Assembly: GCF_003325355.1 (NCBI RefSeq)
Contig: NZ_CP030850.1
Location: 3,162,001-3,226,000, forward strand
From: Runella rosea
Lineage (GTDB): Bacteria; Bacteroidota; Bacteroidia; Cytophagales; Spirosomataceae
Direction of reading: 5' to 3'
DNA: 64,000 nt
Of this stretch, positions 58,201 to 64,000 are shown piece by piece (position 1 is the stretch's first letter; every line of letters starts with the position of its first letter). Under the pieces are notes generated by a model. The model was not told the origin of the DNA. It worked only from the letters and a program-made list of their open reading frames with translations, and searched no databases. A program made the position numbers and the translations under genes.

Positions 58201-58673
58201 ACCATTTTGGCCGATTCCGGTAAGGCAGAAAAAGGCGTTTCCACGGCATTACCGGCGGAGCTCCCTACCGCTTTCGGGGTGGTTGGAAGGTCAGTTTCGG
58301 GAAATCGAGCCTCTTTTTGCTCCGACCTCCTTTCGGCACGTTTGTCGCTGATGACGTAGCCGCCGTTCTTTGACTTTTTATACCGCAATCCCAACGGCTT
58401 CAGCACCGCTTCAAGGTTTTGTTCCAATTTTACATTGGGTTTTACCACGTTACTCATCACGGTCAAGCCTTCCACGTTGCGGTCAAAAAACAAAATATCA
58501 ACCTGATACTGCTCTTTGAGCTCGCGCAGAACCTCTTTCAGTTTCTTTTGGGAAGGTTTGCTGGCAGCGTCCTTGCTTTGGGCGGTTTGCGCACTGGCCA
58601 AAAGTTGCGAAAAACTTGGCTGTACTCCTCCCAGCAATACGCCCAACAACAGGGTTTGTATTGTTCTTTTCAT
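55299..58673 (-). CDS. SusC/RagA-family TonB-linked outer-membrane transporter with STN domain
   Basis: 1124 residues. Signal peptide at 1-26. An STN (secretin/TonB short N-terminal) domain lies about 42-112 (LKEVLRELKEQYQVDILFFD, LEAVLKPLGLRYKK), which relays signals to FecR proteins. A carboxypeptidase-like repeat (KVTDAEKGEALPGVNVIIKG, TNAEGEFSVSV) follows at about 165-245. Next come the SusC-specific LEEVVVVGYGTAKKKDLTGA, the plug (IRGINSISASTAPLIVLDGI, TAIYGSLATNGVIEITTKKG) and a 22-strand barrel ending in a C-terminal aromatic. It imports oligosaccharides with TonB energy. The STN domain together with the upstream sigma/FecR pair means induction through trans-envelope signalling. Confidence 0.95.
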   Translation of the reverse strand: MKRTIQTLLLGVLLGGVQPSFSQLLASAQTAQSKDAASKPSQKKLKEVLRELKEQYQVDILFFDRNVEGLTVMSNVVKPNVKLEQNLEAVLKPLGLRYKKSKNGGYVISDKRAERRSEQKEARFPETDLPTTPKAVGSSAGNAVETPFSALPESAKMVDKIVKGKVTDAEKGEALPGVNVIIKGTQRGTTTNAEGEFSVSVADDNVVLVFSFVGYAAQEIPVGNRTQIPVSLKVDDKSLEEVVVVGYGTAKKKDLTGAVSSVNIEDTRLQPNTNAAQILRGTTAGVQVTDNGRPGQAGSIRIRGINSISASTAPLIVLDGIIYAGGSLADINPNDIESIDILKDASSTAIYGSLATNGVIEITTKKGKSGKPKFSLNSYMGASDYAYLPNYRNAEQYLAARKDAELAEGGAVPFSVIELANIAAGKTINPFDEIKQAAPMYNYELSVSGKTDRVNYFFSGAYTGSKSPVKGDNFTRLSSRLNLGVQATDWLKIGINSGFSSRDNSGIRASLLNTSYLSPYASLFLEDGVSPNPLPQNWGLVSNPILGTLLDDNKAVTNILFSNAYADVSIWKGLSYKLNAGYTRTDSKSFFYSPSYAPLNRPGSGSKRQGENQNLTLENIIKYQQKIAKNHSLDLTLLYGVYQLTSQASFLSSQNIFNDALGYNALEIGEGYVIDASAAQNRQISSMARVGYNIASKYFFTLSMRRDGYSAFGAGKKYGVFPAAAFSWNISDEDFFKNIKKIDFLKLRASWGRNGNRGVSEYSSLSQVGQNNYVFGNGSPTSVGLSTTTLANPNLGWETTESFNVGADIQAFSKRITASVNFYSSNTFDLLLNQTIPNTNGFENFLRNIGETKNTGFELDLKTVNIQKGDFIWNTNLAFSLNRNKVLKLTGRDINKDGVEDDDIASGWFIGYPLGSNFDYVFDGIFQQGEDLSLIPGAKAGDIRFKDISGPNGVPDGKITPADRMVVNNNQAKFNMGITNIFNYKNFSLSVALNIREGGYSSNSLINPGSNFFDQANFLNTPYWTTENPINTNPRINYRNPLGYGFYQERSFVRLQDVSLSYNVPEKWLNKIKISGLQVYVSGKNLHTWTKWDGWDPEFGGGGRDPGNNGPLLKTFVGGINISF

Positions 58674-58691
58674 TCGCAGTAAATTTGTATG

Positions 58692-59687
58692 TTATGGATT
58701 GGTGGTAATGATGATCTTGTTTTCTTCTTTTCGGTACGATAGATTGGCGGCTTCGGTGAGGGTTTCCAGCAATTCTTCGGCATTATTGGCCGTAAAAGAG
58801 CCAGAAAGCGTCCATTGGGCTAACTCCGTTTCGGGAATTTCAACGGGTATCCCAAAATTATCTTCAAAGAGCTGGGCTACTTCTTTGAGCGTGGTTTCTT
58901 CAAATACAAAACGGTGCTCCTGCCAGGCGGCATAGTTTTGGGGTTTGGCAATTTGACGGAGCCTGGCCTTTCCCCCGGCCTCCATCGTGACCAGATCGCC
59001 GGGTTTCATGGTGAGTTGTTTTTGGGCGTTTCCTTCCTGATAGCGCAGTTGCACTTTGCCTTTGTTGAGCACCACTTTGGCGGCGGCAGGACGGGTATTA
59101 ACCACAAATTCAGTCCCCAAAACCACCACATCAAACTCCTGCCCAGTCTTTACCACAAACTTCTGATGGTTAACGGTATGCGTAACGGAAAAATTAGCCT
59201 CTCCCGTCAGGTACACTTCCCGCGTCCGGTGCCCGAACCCAAAACGTGGCACTTTGAGCGATGAGTTGGCGTTCAAAACCACCCGACTGCCATCTTCCAA
59301 CTTCAGCGTGCGGGTTTGGCCGTAAGCGGTGGTATGGGTTTTGTACAAAAGGTTTTCTCTAAATACCCAACCGCCCAGCAGTACCAGAAAAGCAATGGAG
59401 GCCGCCATCATAAAACGGGATGAAATACGCCGCGCCACCATAATGAATTCTTCGGTTTCTACTCTGTTCTCATTTTGTGGCTCCATCCGCAGCCGATGGC
59501 GCTCCAACGCCGCATCAGTGTCCACGACGTATTGCGGATGTTCGCGTTCCCATATCGCCAAATACTCATAAAATAACTCACGGTTTTGCTGGTCTTTCGC
59601 CCAATCCTCAATCATCTGCTTCTGAAAGACAGTTGCCCTTCCGGAGAAATAATTGTACAGCGTTTCTTTGGTCACTTGCGTTTTCAT
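58692..59687 (-). CDS. FecR-family anti-sigma factor
   Basis: 331 residues from the ATG at 59687; the frame reaches 59726. A short cytoplasmic N-terminal domain (TLYNYFSGRATVFQKQMIED) binds the sigma factor. One membrane helix lies at about 90-107 (FMMAASIAFLVLLGGWVF). A periplasmic FecR domain (TLKLEDGSRVVLNANSSLKV, EVYLTGEANFSVTH, EFDVVVLGTEFVVNT, GKVQLRYQEG) and a DUF4974 C-terminal domain (TTLKEVAQLFEDNFGIPVEI) follow. It transmits the SusC STN signal to the ECF sigma factor encoded upstream, 69 bases away. Confidence 0.93.
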   Translation of the reverse strand: MKTQVTKETLYNYFSGRATVFQKQMIEDWAKDQQNRELFYEYLAIWEREHPQYVVDTDAALERHRLRMEPQNENRVETEEFIMVARRISSRFMMAASIAFLVLLGGWVFRENLLYKTHTTAYGQTRTLKLEDGSRVVLNANSSLKVPRFGFGHRTREVYLTGEANFSVTHTVNHQKFVVKTGQEFDVVVLGTEFVVNTRPAAAKVVLNKGKVQLRYQEGNAQKQLTMKPGDLVTMEAGGKARLRQIAKPQNYAAWQEHRFVFEETTLKEVAQLFEDNFGIPVEIPETELAQWTLSGSFTANNAEELLETLTEAANLSYRKEENKIIITTNP

Positions 59688-59756
59688 CTTGAAACAATTT
59701 AAAAACAGGACGTTTTCCCCGTCCAAAATACTTAGTGGTGTGGATAGTTATTAAAA

Positions 59757-60431
59757 TTAAAACCAATCATTGCCCATCAAGAGCATCAGCATCAACCATT
59801 TGTCTTTCAGCGATGTCCGAATCTGGCGGATGGCCTGGTATAAATGCGCTTCAATGGTGCGAAGCGAAAGGTTTAACTCCGTGGCAATTTCCTGGTATTT
59901 CTTACCTTCAAAACGGTGCATGACATAAATCTGCCGACGTTTGAGGGGCATATTACTGATGGCATTTTCTACATCATGATACAACTCTTCATACTGAATG
60001 ATGGAATCTGGCTCCGATGCCGAAGGGCTTAGATGGTGGTTAGCGCTGTCGAGAGAAGTATTGCGGCGCATTTCGCTGCGCACATAATCAAAAGCCCGGT
60101 GGCGTACAGAGGTAAACAAAAATGCACGGTAGGAAGTGGTAATGGTTCGGTAAAGATGCTCGGAATGAAACTCGTAAAAAATATCCGAAACGATATCTTC
60201 GGCAATGGCTTTTGAGGATACATAACGCACGGCATGGCTGCAAAGCAGCGGATAATAATACTGAAACAGCAGCGCTATACCCGCGTCGGCATTGGCCTCA
60301 AAAGCTTTTCGAATCATCAATTCGGGATCAAGTACGGCCTGTTTAGCCGATGGCTTCCCTAAATCGTTTCTTTTAAAAAGCGATTGTTCCTTATCTTCAT
60401 CCTCTTGCATATCCTGCCTAAACGGTCTCAT
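59757..60431 (-). CDS. ECF-subfamily RNA polymerase sigma-70 factor
   Basis: 224 residues. An N-terminal extension of about 45 residues precedes sigma region 2 (IALLFQYYYPLLCSHAVRYV, AEDIVSDIFYEF, AFLFTSVRHRAFDYVRSEMR). A linker is followed by region 4 (AISNMPLKRRQIYVMHRFEG, KKYQEIATELNLSLRTIEAH, LYQAIRQIR). It is the RpoE-like sigma class of Bacteroidota polysaccharide loci. It probably activates the susC operon and is held by the FecR encoded downstream. Confidence 0.93.
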   Translation of the reverse strand: MRPFRQDMQEDEDKEQSLFKRNDLGKPSAKQAVLDPELMIRKAFEANADAGIALLFQYYYPLLCSHAVRYVSSKAIAEDIVSDIFYEFHSEHLYRTITTSYRAFLFTSVRHRAFDYVRSEMRRNTSLDSANHHLSPSASEPDSIIQYEELYHDVENAISNMPLKRRQIYVMHRFEGKKYQEIATELNLSLRTIEAHLYQAIRQIRTSLKDKWLMLMLLMGNDWF

Positions 60432-60556
60432 TTTCTATATAAAGATAAGTTTTTTCTTGGAAACGTATTATTTAACCTCTGTTTTAAGATAGACGTTCTC
60501 CACCCCAAAAAACACTTAGTGGGTGTGAGATTTTTTTTCAACAATTTTTTGGATGA

Positions 60557-61819
60557 TTATAAAAACGCCGCGCTTTCTATCTTTCCAGCACCTTCAAAGC
60601 CAATGACTACCCCAACTATTTTACCCAAATTCTCGTTGGCGGGAGCGGTAAAAATAGATTTGCCGTTTAAGAATACCGTAAACACTTTGTTGGAAACGGT
60701 ACATTTCAAGCGCTGCACCTTGGAAAAATCACAACCAAAAGCCGACAGATCGCGGTCTTTGCCGCTGACATTTGTGCCCCCAATAAAAAGAGAAGCATCA
60801 GAAGTGCAGCCTTTCGAACAAAGCGGCAACCCGATAGCACTCTCAGAGGTTAGGATTCGGATGCGTACTTTTTGGCAAATGGCTTCTTCTTTGGCCGAGG
60901 TATTTTGCAGAACGGTTTCAAACGTAAAATTGTCGGCGTTAAGGTTAAAATCCTTTACCAAATAAAAATGAGTCCACACATCGTTAAACACCGCCTTACT
61001 TGTTTTTTCCCGCAGCGTTTCGGCTTTTATTTCCATTGTGTTTCCCGTCAAACCAATCTCTTTATTGCTCAGATAAATCGGCAGCGGTGATTGTTCAACG
61101 ATGCCTTTCCAGCCTTGAGTTTTGATGAAAACAGGGTGTTCCTGCATGATTTGGTCACCAATCAACAGCTTTGCGTTGAAATACCCTGGGTAGTAATAAA
61201 TGGACGTGTGTTGACCTTTGTACGCCGAAATTCGCTCCCGTCGGCGCGGGTCCCATGATTGCTGAATGGTTACACTGTCGGTTTTGAGATTGCCAACGCT
61301 GTACTCAAACACCACCGAATTGGGCAGCCCTTCCGACACTCTACGGCTACTAAACCGTACCTGCGACACGTCGATGGGCGCATTAAAATAATTGAAAAAC
61401 AGCACTGCAACGGCCGAAACAGCAACAATGAGTACCAACCCAATGAGCCACGTGCGGCGTCTTTTCCAGAAGGGCAAAGTAAGCACTTTTTGGGTTACAG
61501 CGGTCGCCATTTCTGCGGTATGATTTCCATTACCGTTAAGGGTCAAATTAGATACGCAAAAAAGCCGCCAATTATCATAGCCCAAAAACTGCGCAAGGGC
61601 ATTGAGCGTAGTTTGAGTGGGGACAGAATCATACTTCACCTTACCCCATACACGTTTGAGCGTAGTGGCACTGAGGCTGACGCCCGTTTCGGCGGCGATT
61701 CGCTCGCTGAGGCGCTCAAAATCCTGCGCCGACCAGTCGTTGCTACTGCCCCAATTTAATTTTTTCTCCACCAATGCCCGACAGCGAGCGAGAGCGAGGT
61801 CTTTTTCTTCAATAATCAT
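60557..61819 (-). CDS. Single-pass membrane protein with HTH-like N-terminus, function unknown
   Basis: 420 residues from the ATG at 61819 (the frame reaches 61855). Residues 1-75 look like a DNA-binding or coiled helical domain: EKDLALARCRALVEKKLNWG, FERLSERIAAETGVSLSATT, LKRVWGKVKYDSVPTQTTLN, and ALAQFLGYDNW, a stretch that resembles a lambda-repressor-like HTH. One membrane helix lies at about 125-142 (TWLIGLVLIVAVSAVAVLFF). The extracytoplasmic part (about 145-420) is beta-rich and ends in what looks like a LamG/concanavalin-like strand set (FTFETVLQNTS, CTVSNKVFTVFLNGKSIFTA, VVIGFEGAGKIESAAF). A transmembrane transcription regulator that senses glycans is possible. It precedes the sigma gene by about 125 bases on the same strand. 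Confidence 0.65.
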   Translation of the reverse strand: MIIEEKDLALARCRALVEKKLNWGSSNDWSAQDFERLSERIAAETGVSLSATTLKRVWGKVKYDSVPTQTTLNALAQFLGYDNWRLFCVSNLTLNGNGNHTAEMATAVTQKVLTLPFWKRRRTWLIGLVLIVAVSAVAVLFFNYFNAPIDVSQVRFSSRRVSEGLPNSVVFEYSVGNLKTDSVTIQQSWDPRRRERISAYKGQHTSIYYYPGYFNAKLLIGDQIMQEHPVFIKTQGWKGIVEQSPLPIYLSNKEIGLTGNTMEIKAETLREKTSKAVFNDVWTHFYLVKDFNLNADNFTFETVLQNTSAKEEAICQKVRIRILTSESAIGLPLCSKGCTSDASLFIGGTNVSGKDRDLSAFGCDFSKVQRLKCTVSNKVFTVFLNGKSIFTAPANENLGKIVGVVIGFEGAGKIESAAFL

Positions 61820-61953
61820 GGCTCTGATAAACAATCTTTTACGTACTTGAATCAACTTGCACCAACTTGAATCGGCTTTGAACGGGCCATTTCCCTTCTG
61901 TTTATGAACTTTGGGTCATTCAATTTTTCAACACCCTCAATTTCATTTCTGCT

Positions 61954-62481
61954 ATGCAAAAGTATGTAAAAAAATCCCTGTCGCTACTCACCGTTTTGTC
62001 GGTTTATTTTGTTGTCCATCAAGCCATTGCCCAAGACAAAGCCACCCGTCCGAGCCCGCCAGCGCAGGTAGTGCAAAAGGTAGGAAACGCGACCGTAACC
62101 GTCAGTTACGGTCAACCTTCCGTCAAAGGTCGCAAGGTGTGGGGCGAGCTGGTTCCCTACGGTCAGGTGTGGCGTACGGGAGCCAACGAAGCCACCACAT
62201 TTGAAGTGGACCAAGACGTCAAAATTGAAGGTCAAAACCTCTCCGCTGGCAAGTACGGTTTTTTTACCCTTCCTACCGAAAACGAGTGGACCATCATCTT
62301 TAACAAAATTCCTAATCAGTGGGGCGCGTTCAAGTACGACGCTAATCAGGACGCACTAAGGGTGAGTGTTAAACCTAAAAAGTCGGCGGCGTTTAACGAA
62401 AAATTGGTCTACACCATCTCCCCCAAAGGTACCGTGGGCATCTTATGGGAAAACGTGGAAGTTGATTTTAAAGTGAAGTAA
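61954..62481 (+). CDS. DUF2911 domain-containing exported protein
   Basis: 175 residues with a signal peptide (residues 6-27, ending VVHQAIAQ). The rest is DUF2911: VTVSYGQPSVKGRKVWGELV, VPYGQVWRTGANEATTFEVD, LSAGKYGFFTLPTENEWTII, FNKIPNQWGAFKYD and the C-terminal ISPKGTVGILWENVEVDFKV. The family is common in Bacteroidota, is secreted or periplasmic, and has no known activity. It lies 134 bases from the divergent membrane protein at 61819 and 16 bases before the next gene. Confidence 0.92.
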   Translation: MQKYVKKSLSLLTVLSVYFVVHQAIAQDKATRPSPPAQVVQKVGNATVTVSYGQPSVKGRKVWGELVPYGQVWRTGANEATTFEVDQDVKIEGQNLSAGKYGFFTLPTENEWTIIFNKIPNQWGAFKYDANQDALRVSVKPKKSAAFNEKLVYTISPKGTVGILWENVEVDFKVK

Positions 62482-62497
62482 ATCAACACAAAAGTCA

Positions 62498-63601
62498 ATG
62501 AAACTTACAGCCATTTTATTCATCATCGGGTGGTCGCTCCAGGCGACCGCCCAAACATTGATTCCATTTGACTCCCGCCAATGGACCATCGAGGCCGAAC
62601 AAAGCAGAGTGGAAGATTTTCAGGGAAAGAAAGCTCTGTTTCTCAAAAAAGGAATGGCCTACGCCAAAGAAGCGCAGCTACAGGACGGTATCATCGAATT
62701 TGACATTGCTTTTCCGCAGGAACGCGGTTTTACAGGCGTTACCTTTCGGATGCAGGATACCAAAAACTACGAGGAATTTTATCTGCGTCCACACCAATCC
62801 GGCAATCCCGACGCCAACCAATACACCCCTGTTTATGAATCAATATCAAGCTGGCAACTATACCATGGCCAAGGCTACGGCGTGCCCGTTAAGTACAGAT
62901 TCAATCAGTGGTTTCACGTCAAACTGGTGATTTCGGGCAGTCGCGGCGAAGTATTCATTGACGACATGAGCAAGGCCGTTCTATCCATTCCGGTCTTGAA
63001 ACGGACAGTAAAAACGGGCATGTTGGGAATCTATGCCAACGGAAATGTGGGTTCTTATTTTGCCAACTTCACCTACACGCCACAATCAAATCCCGTATTA
63101 ACAAGCACTTTCAAGCCCGAAGCACCCATGCCTCCCCATACCATTGCCGAATGGCAGGTTTCGAGTCCGTTTGCAGGCGACAAACTGGATAAACTCTACC
63201 GATTGACCAGCGCTCAAAAAGACAACCTGGCGTGGCAAAAACTGACCGCGGAAACGACCGGCACTGCCAACCTCGCCGCTATCTCAACGTTTGACAACGA
63301 GCACAACACCGTGTTCGCAAAAGTCGTCATTACCGCTGATAATGAGCAAATCAAAAAGTTGCATTTGGGTTTCAGCGATAAAGCCACCGTATACTTCAAT
63401 GACCAAATCCTGTATTCGGGCCATGATAAATTTCTGTCGCGCGATTACCGATTTCTGGGCACGATCGGGTATTTTGATGAAGTTTTTCTACCCCTTAAAA
63501 AAGGTAGAAATGAGCTTTGGATCGCAGTTTCCGAAACGTTTGGCGGCTGGGGCCTGAAGGCAAAAATGGAAGATTCGGAAGGAATAAAAATTGAGAAATA
63601 A
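62498..63601 (+). CDS. Secreted LamG/concanavalin-like protein
   Basis: 367 residues with a signal peptide (MKLTAILFIIGWSLQATAQ). Residues 25-205 form a jelly-roll of the concanavalin-like type: GIIEFDIAFPQERGFTGVTF, RMQDTKNYEEFYLRPHQSGN, YHGQGYGVPVKYRFNQWFHV, KLVISGSRGEVFIDDMSKAV and GMLGIYANGNVGSYFANFTY, like the 3-keto-disaccharide-hydrolase/DUF1080-type and LamG domains. A second beta domain (about 240-360: KLTAETTGTANLAAISTFDN, GFSDKATVYFNDQILYSGHD, LPLKKGRNELWIAVSETFGG) resembles a sugar-binding galactose-type fold. Probably a carbohydrate-binding surface or periplasmic protein. Confidence 0.75.
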   Translation: MKLTAILFIIGWSLQATAQTLIPFDSRQWTIEAEQSRVEDFQGKKALFLKKGMAYAKEAQLQDGIIEFDIAFPQERGFTGVTFRMQDTKNYEEFYLRPHQSGNPDANQYTPVYESISSWQLYHGQGYGVPVKYRFNQWFHVKLVISGSRGEVFIDDMSKAVLSIPVLKRTVKTGMLGIYANGNVGSYFANFTYTPQSNPVLTSTFKPEAPMPPHTIAEWQVSSPFAGDKLDKLYRLTSAQKDNLAWQKLTAETTGTANLAAISTFDNEHNTVFAKVVITADNEQIKKLHLGFSDKATVYFNDQILYSGHDKFLSRDYRFLGTIGYFDEVFLPLKKGRNELWIAVSETFGGWGLKAKMEDSEGIKIEK

Positions 63602-63691
63602 AGGCATTCAGAAAGAGAAGTAAAAAAAGAGCACAAAATCGCTTTAGCATACACCGATTCTCTATTTCGAAAATCTCTTCGATGACTCCCT

Positions 63692-64000
63692 ATGAATACC
63701 ATCCAAAAACTGCTTTTTTTACTAATTTTCCTGCCATCAAGTCTCATTATGGCCCAGAAAGACACAGTAATTGTCAAAAACATCACCTATGCCGAAGCCG
63801 ACGGCAAAAAATTAACGTTAGATATTTACAAACTCAGAGCGCAAAAGGAGCCTTATTTGATTGTGTGGATTCACGGCGGGGCGTGGCATTCGGGTAGTAA
63901 AGAAAATCCGCCATTGGGGATGTTAACGCATGGCTACGCGCTGGCAAGCGTTGATTTTCGGGCCAGTACCGAAAAAGCGTTTCCTGGGCCTGTCCACGAT
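63692..64000 (+). CDS. Exported alpha/beta hydrolase (esterase/lipase-like), cut by window edge
   Basis: The first 103 codons are visible. Signal peptide MNTIQKLLFLLIFLPSSLIM ends near AQ. The mature start KNITYAEADGKKLTLDIYKL and LIVWIHGGAWHSGSKENPP, with the HGGAW oxyanion-hole motif, and YALASVDFRAS mark a BD-FAE/hormone-sensitive-lipase-like carboxylesterase. The nucleophile and the rest lie beyond the window. It follows the LamG-like gene by 90 bases. Confidence 0.87.
   Translation, partial: MNTIQKLLFLLIFLPSSLIMAQKDTVIVKNITYAEADGKKLTLDIYKLRAQKEPYLIVWIHGGAWHSGSKENPPLGMLTHGYALASVDFRASTEKAFPGPVHD

Noticed and set aside
60384-60965. 193-codon plus-strand frame across the end of the membrane protein gene
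   Set aside because: It overlaps the sigma factor start and the opposite gene, with no motif; chance frame.
1-64000. tRNA, rRNA, riboswitch or phage genes
   Set aside because: No cloverleaf-like tRNA pattern, ribosomal RNA stretch, known riboswitch core or phage structural gene was recognised by eye; a covariance-model scan would be decisive.

Overview
The window comes from a Bacteroidota chromosome, most likely order Cytophagales near Runella, Dyadobacter or Spirosoma. The call rests on gene content: the gliding lipoprotein GldH, a giant PKD protein ending in a gliding-associated (type IX secretion, type B) C-terminal domain, a SusC/SusD pair driven by an ECF sigma/FecR couple, LytTR regulators, a PVC-type haem dehydrogenase, and starts that mostly lack Shine-Dalgarno sequences. 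No tRNA, CRISPR array, phage or intact insertion sequence was seen.

Layout. 1-3.6 kb: end of a trp operon (trpD tail, a Uma2 nuclease gene wedged in, trpC, trpF, trpB) with no trpA after trpB. 3.7-6.2 kb: a decayed strip with an lpxA fragment, an IS1595-type transposase remnant, two small exported proteins, a REP-associated transposase (RAYT) remnant and tandem hairpin repeats. 6.2-19 kb: a polysaccharide deacetylase, a large haem-binding dehydrogenase, cysM, a flippase, gldH, a Lon-N protein, guanine deaminase with an FAD oxidase, two glycosyltransferases and a thioesterase. 19-21.6 kb: rpmB, an orphan LytTR protein, ruvB and a collapsed GxxExxY gene. 21.7-29 kb: the PKD secreted protein and a sugar-type set (isomerase/epimerase, MFS transporter, exported Gfo/Idh/MocA oxidoreductase). 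29-35.2 kb: a LytR-type response regulator and two histidine kinases with nearly identical kinase modules but unrelated sensors.

35.5-46.7 kb is the accessory part of the window and the most interesting. It holds an orphan LytTR protein, two secreted proteins sharing a C-terminal module, and a run of lipoproteins and small soluble proteins, most of which I do not recognise, including a cysteine-rich one. Three of these starts carry the same short leader sequence.

46.9-60.4 kb, all on the minus strand, is a polysaccharide utilisation locus: ECF sigma, FecR, SusC with an STN signalling domain, SusD, an exported pyruvyl-transferase-like protein, a GntP permease, a GH88-type unsaturated uronyl hydrolase, an Old Yellow Enzyme and an SDR dehydrogenase. 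This points to uptake and breakdown of a uronic-acid-containing glycan. 60.5-64 kb holds an unfamiliar membrane protein with a DNA-binding-like N-terminus, a DUF2911 protein, a LamG-like secreted protein and the start of an alpha/beta hydrolase.
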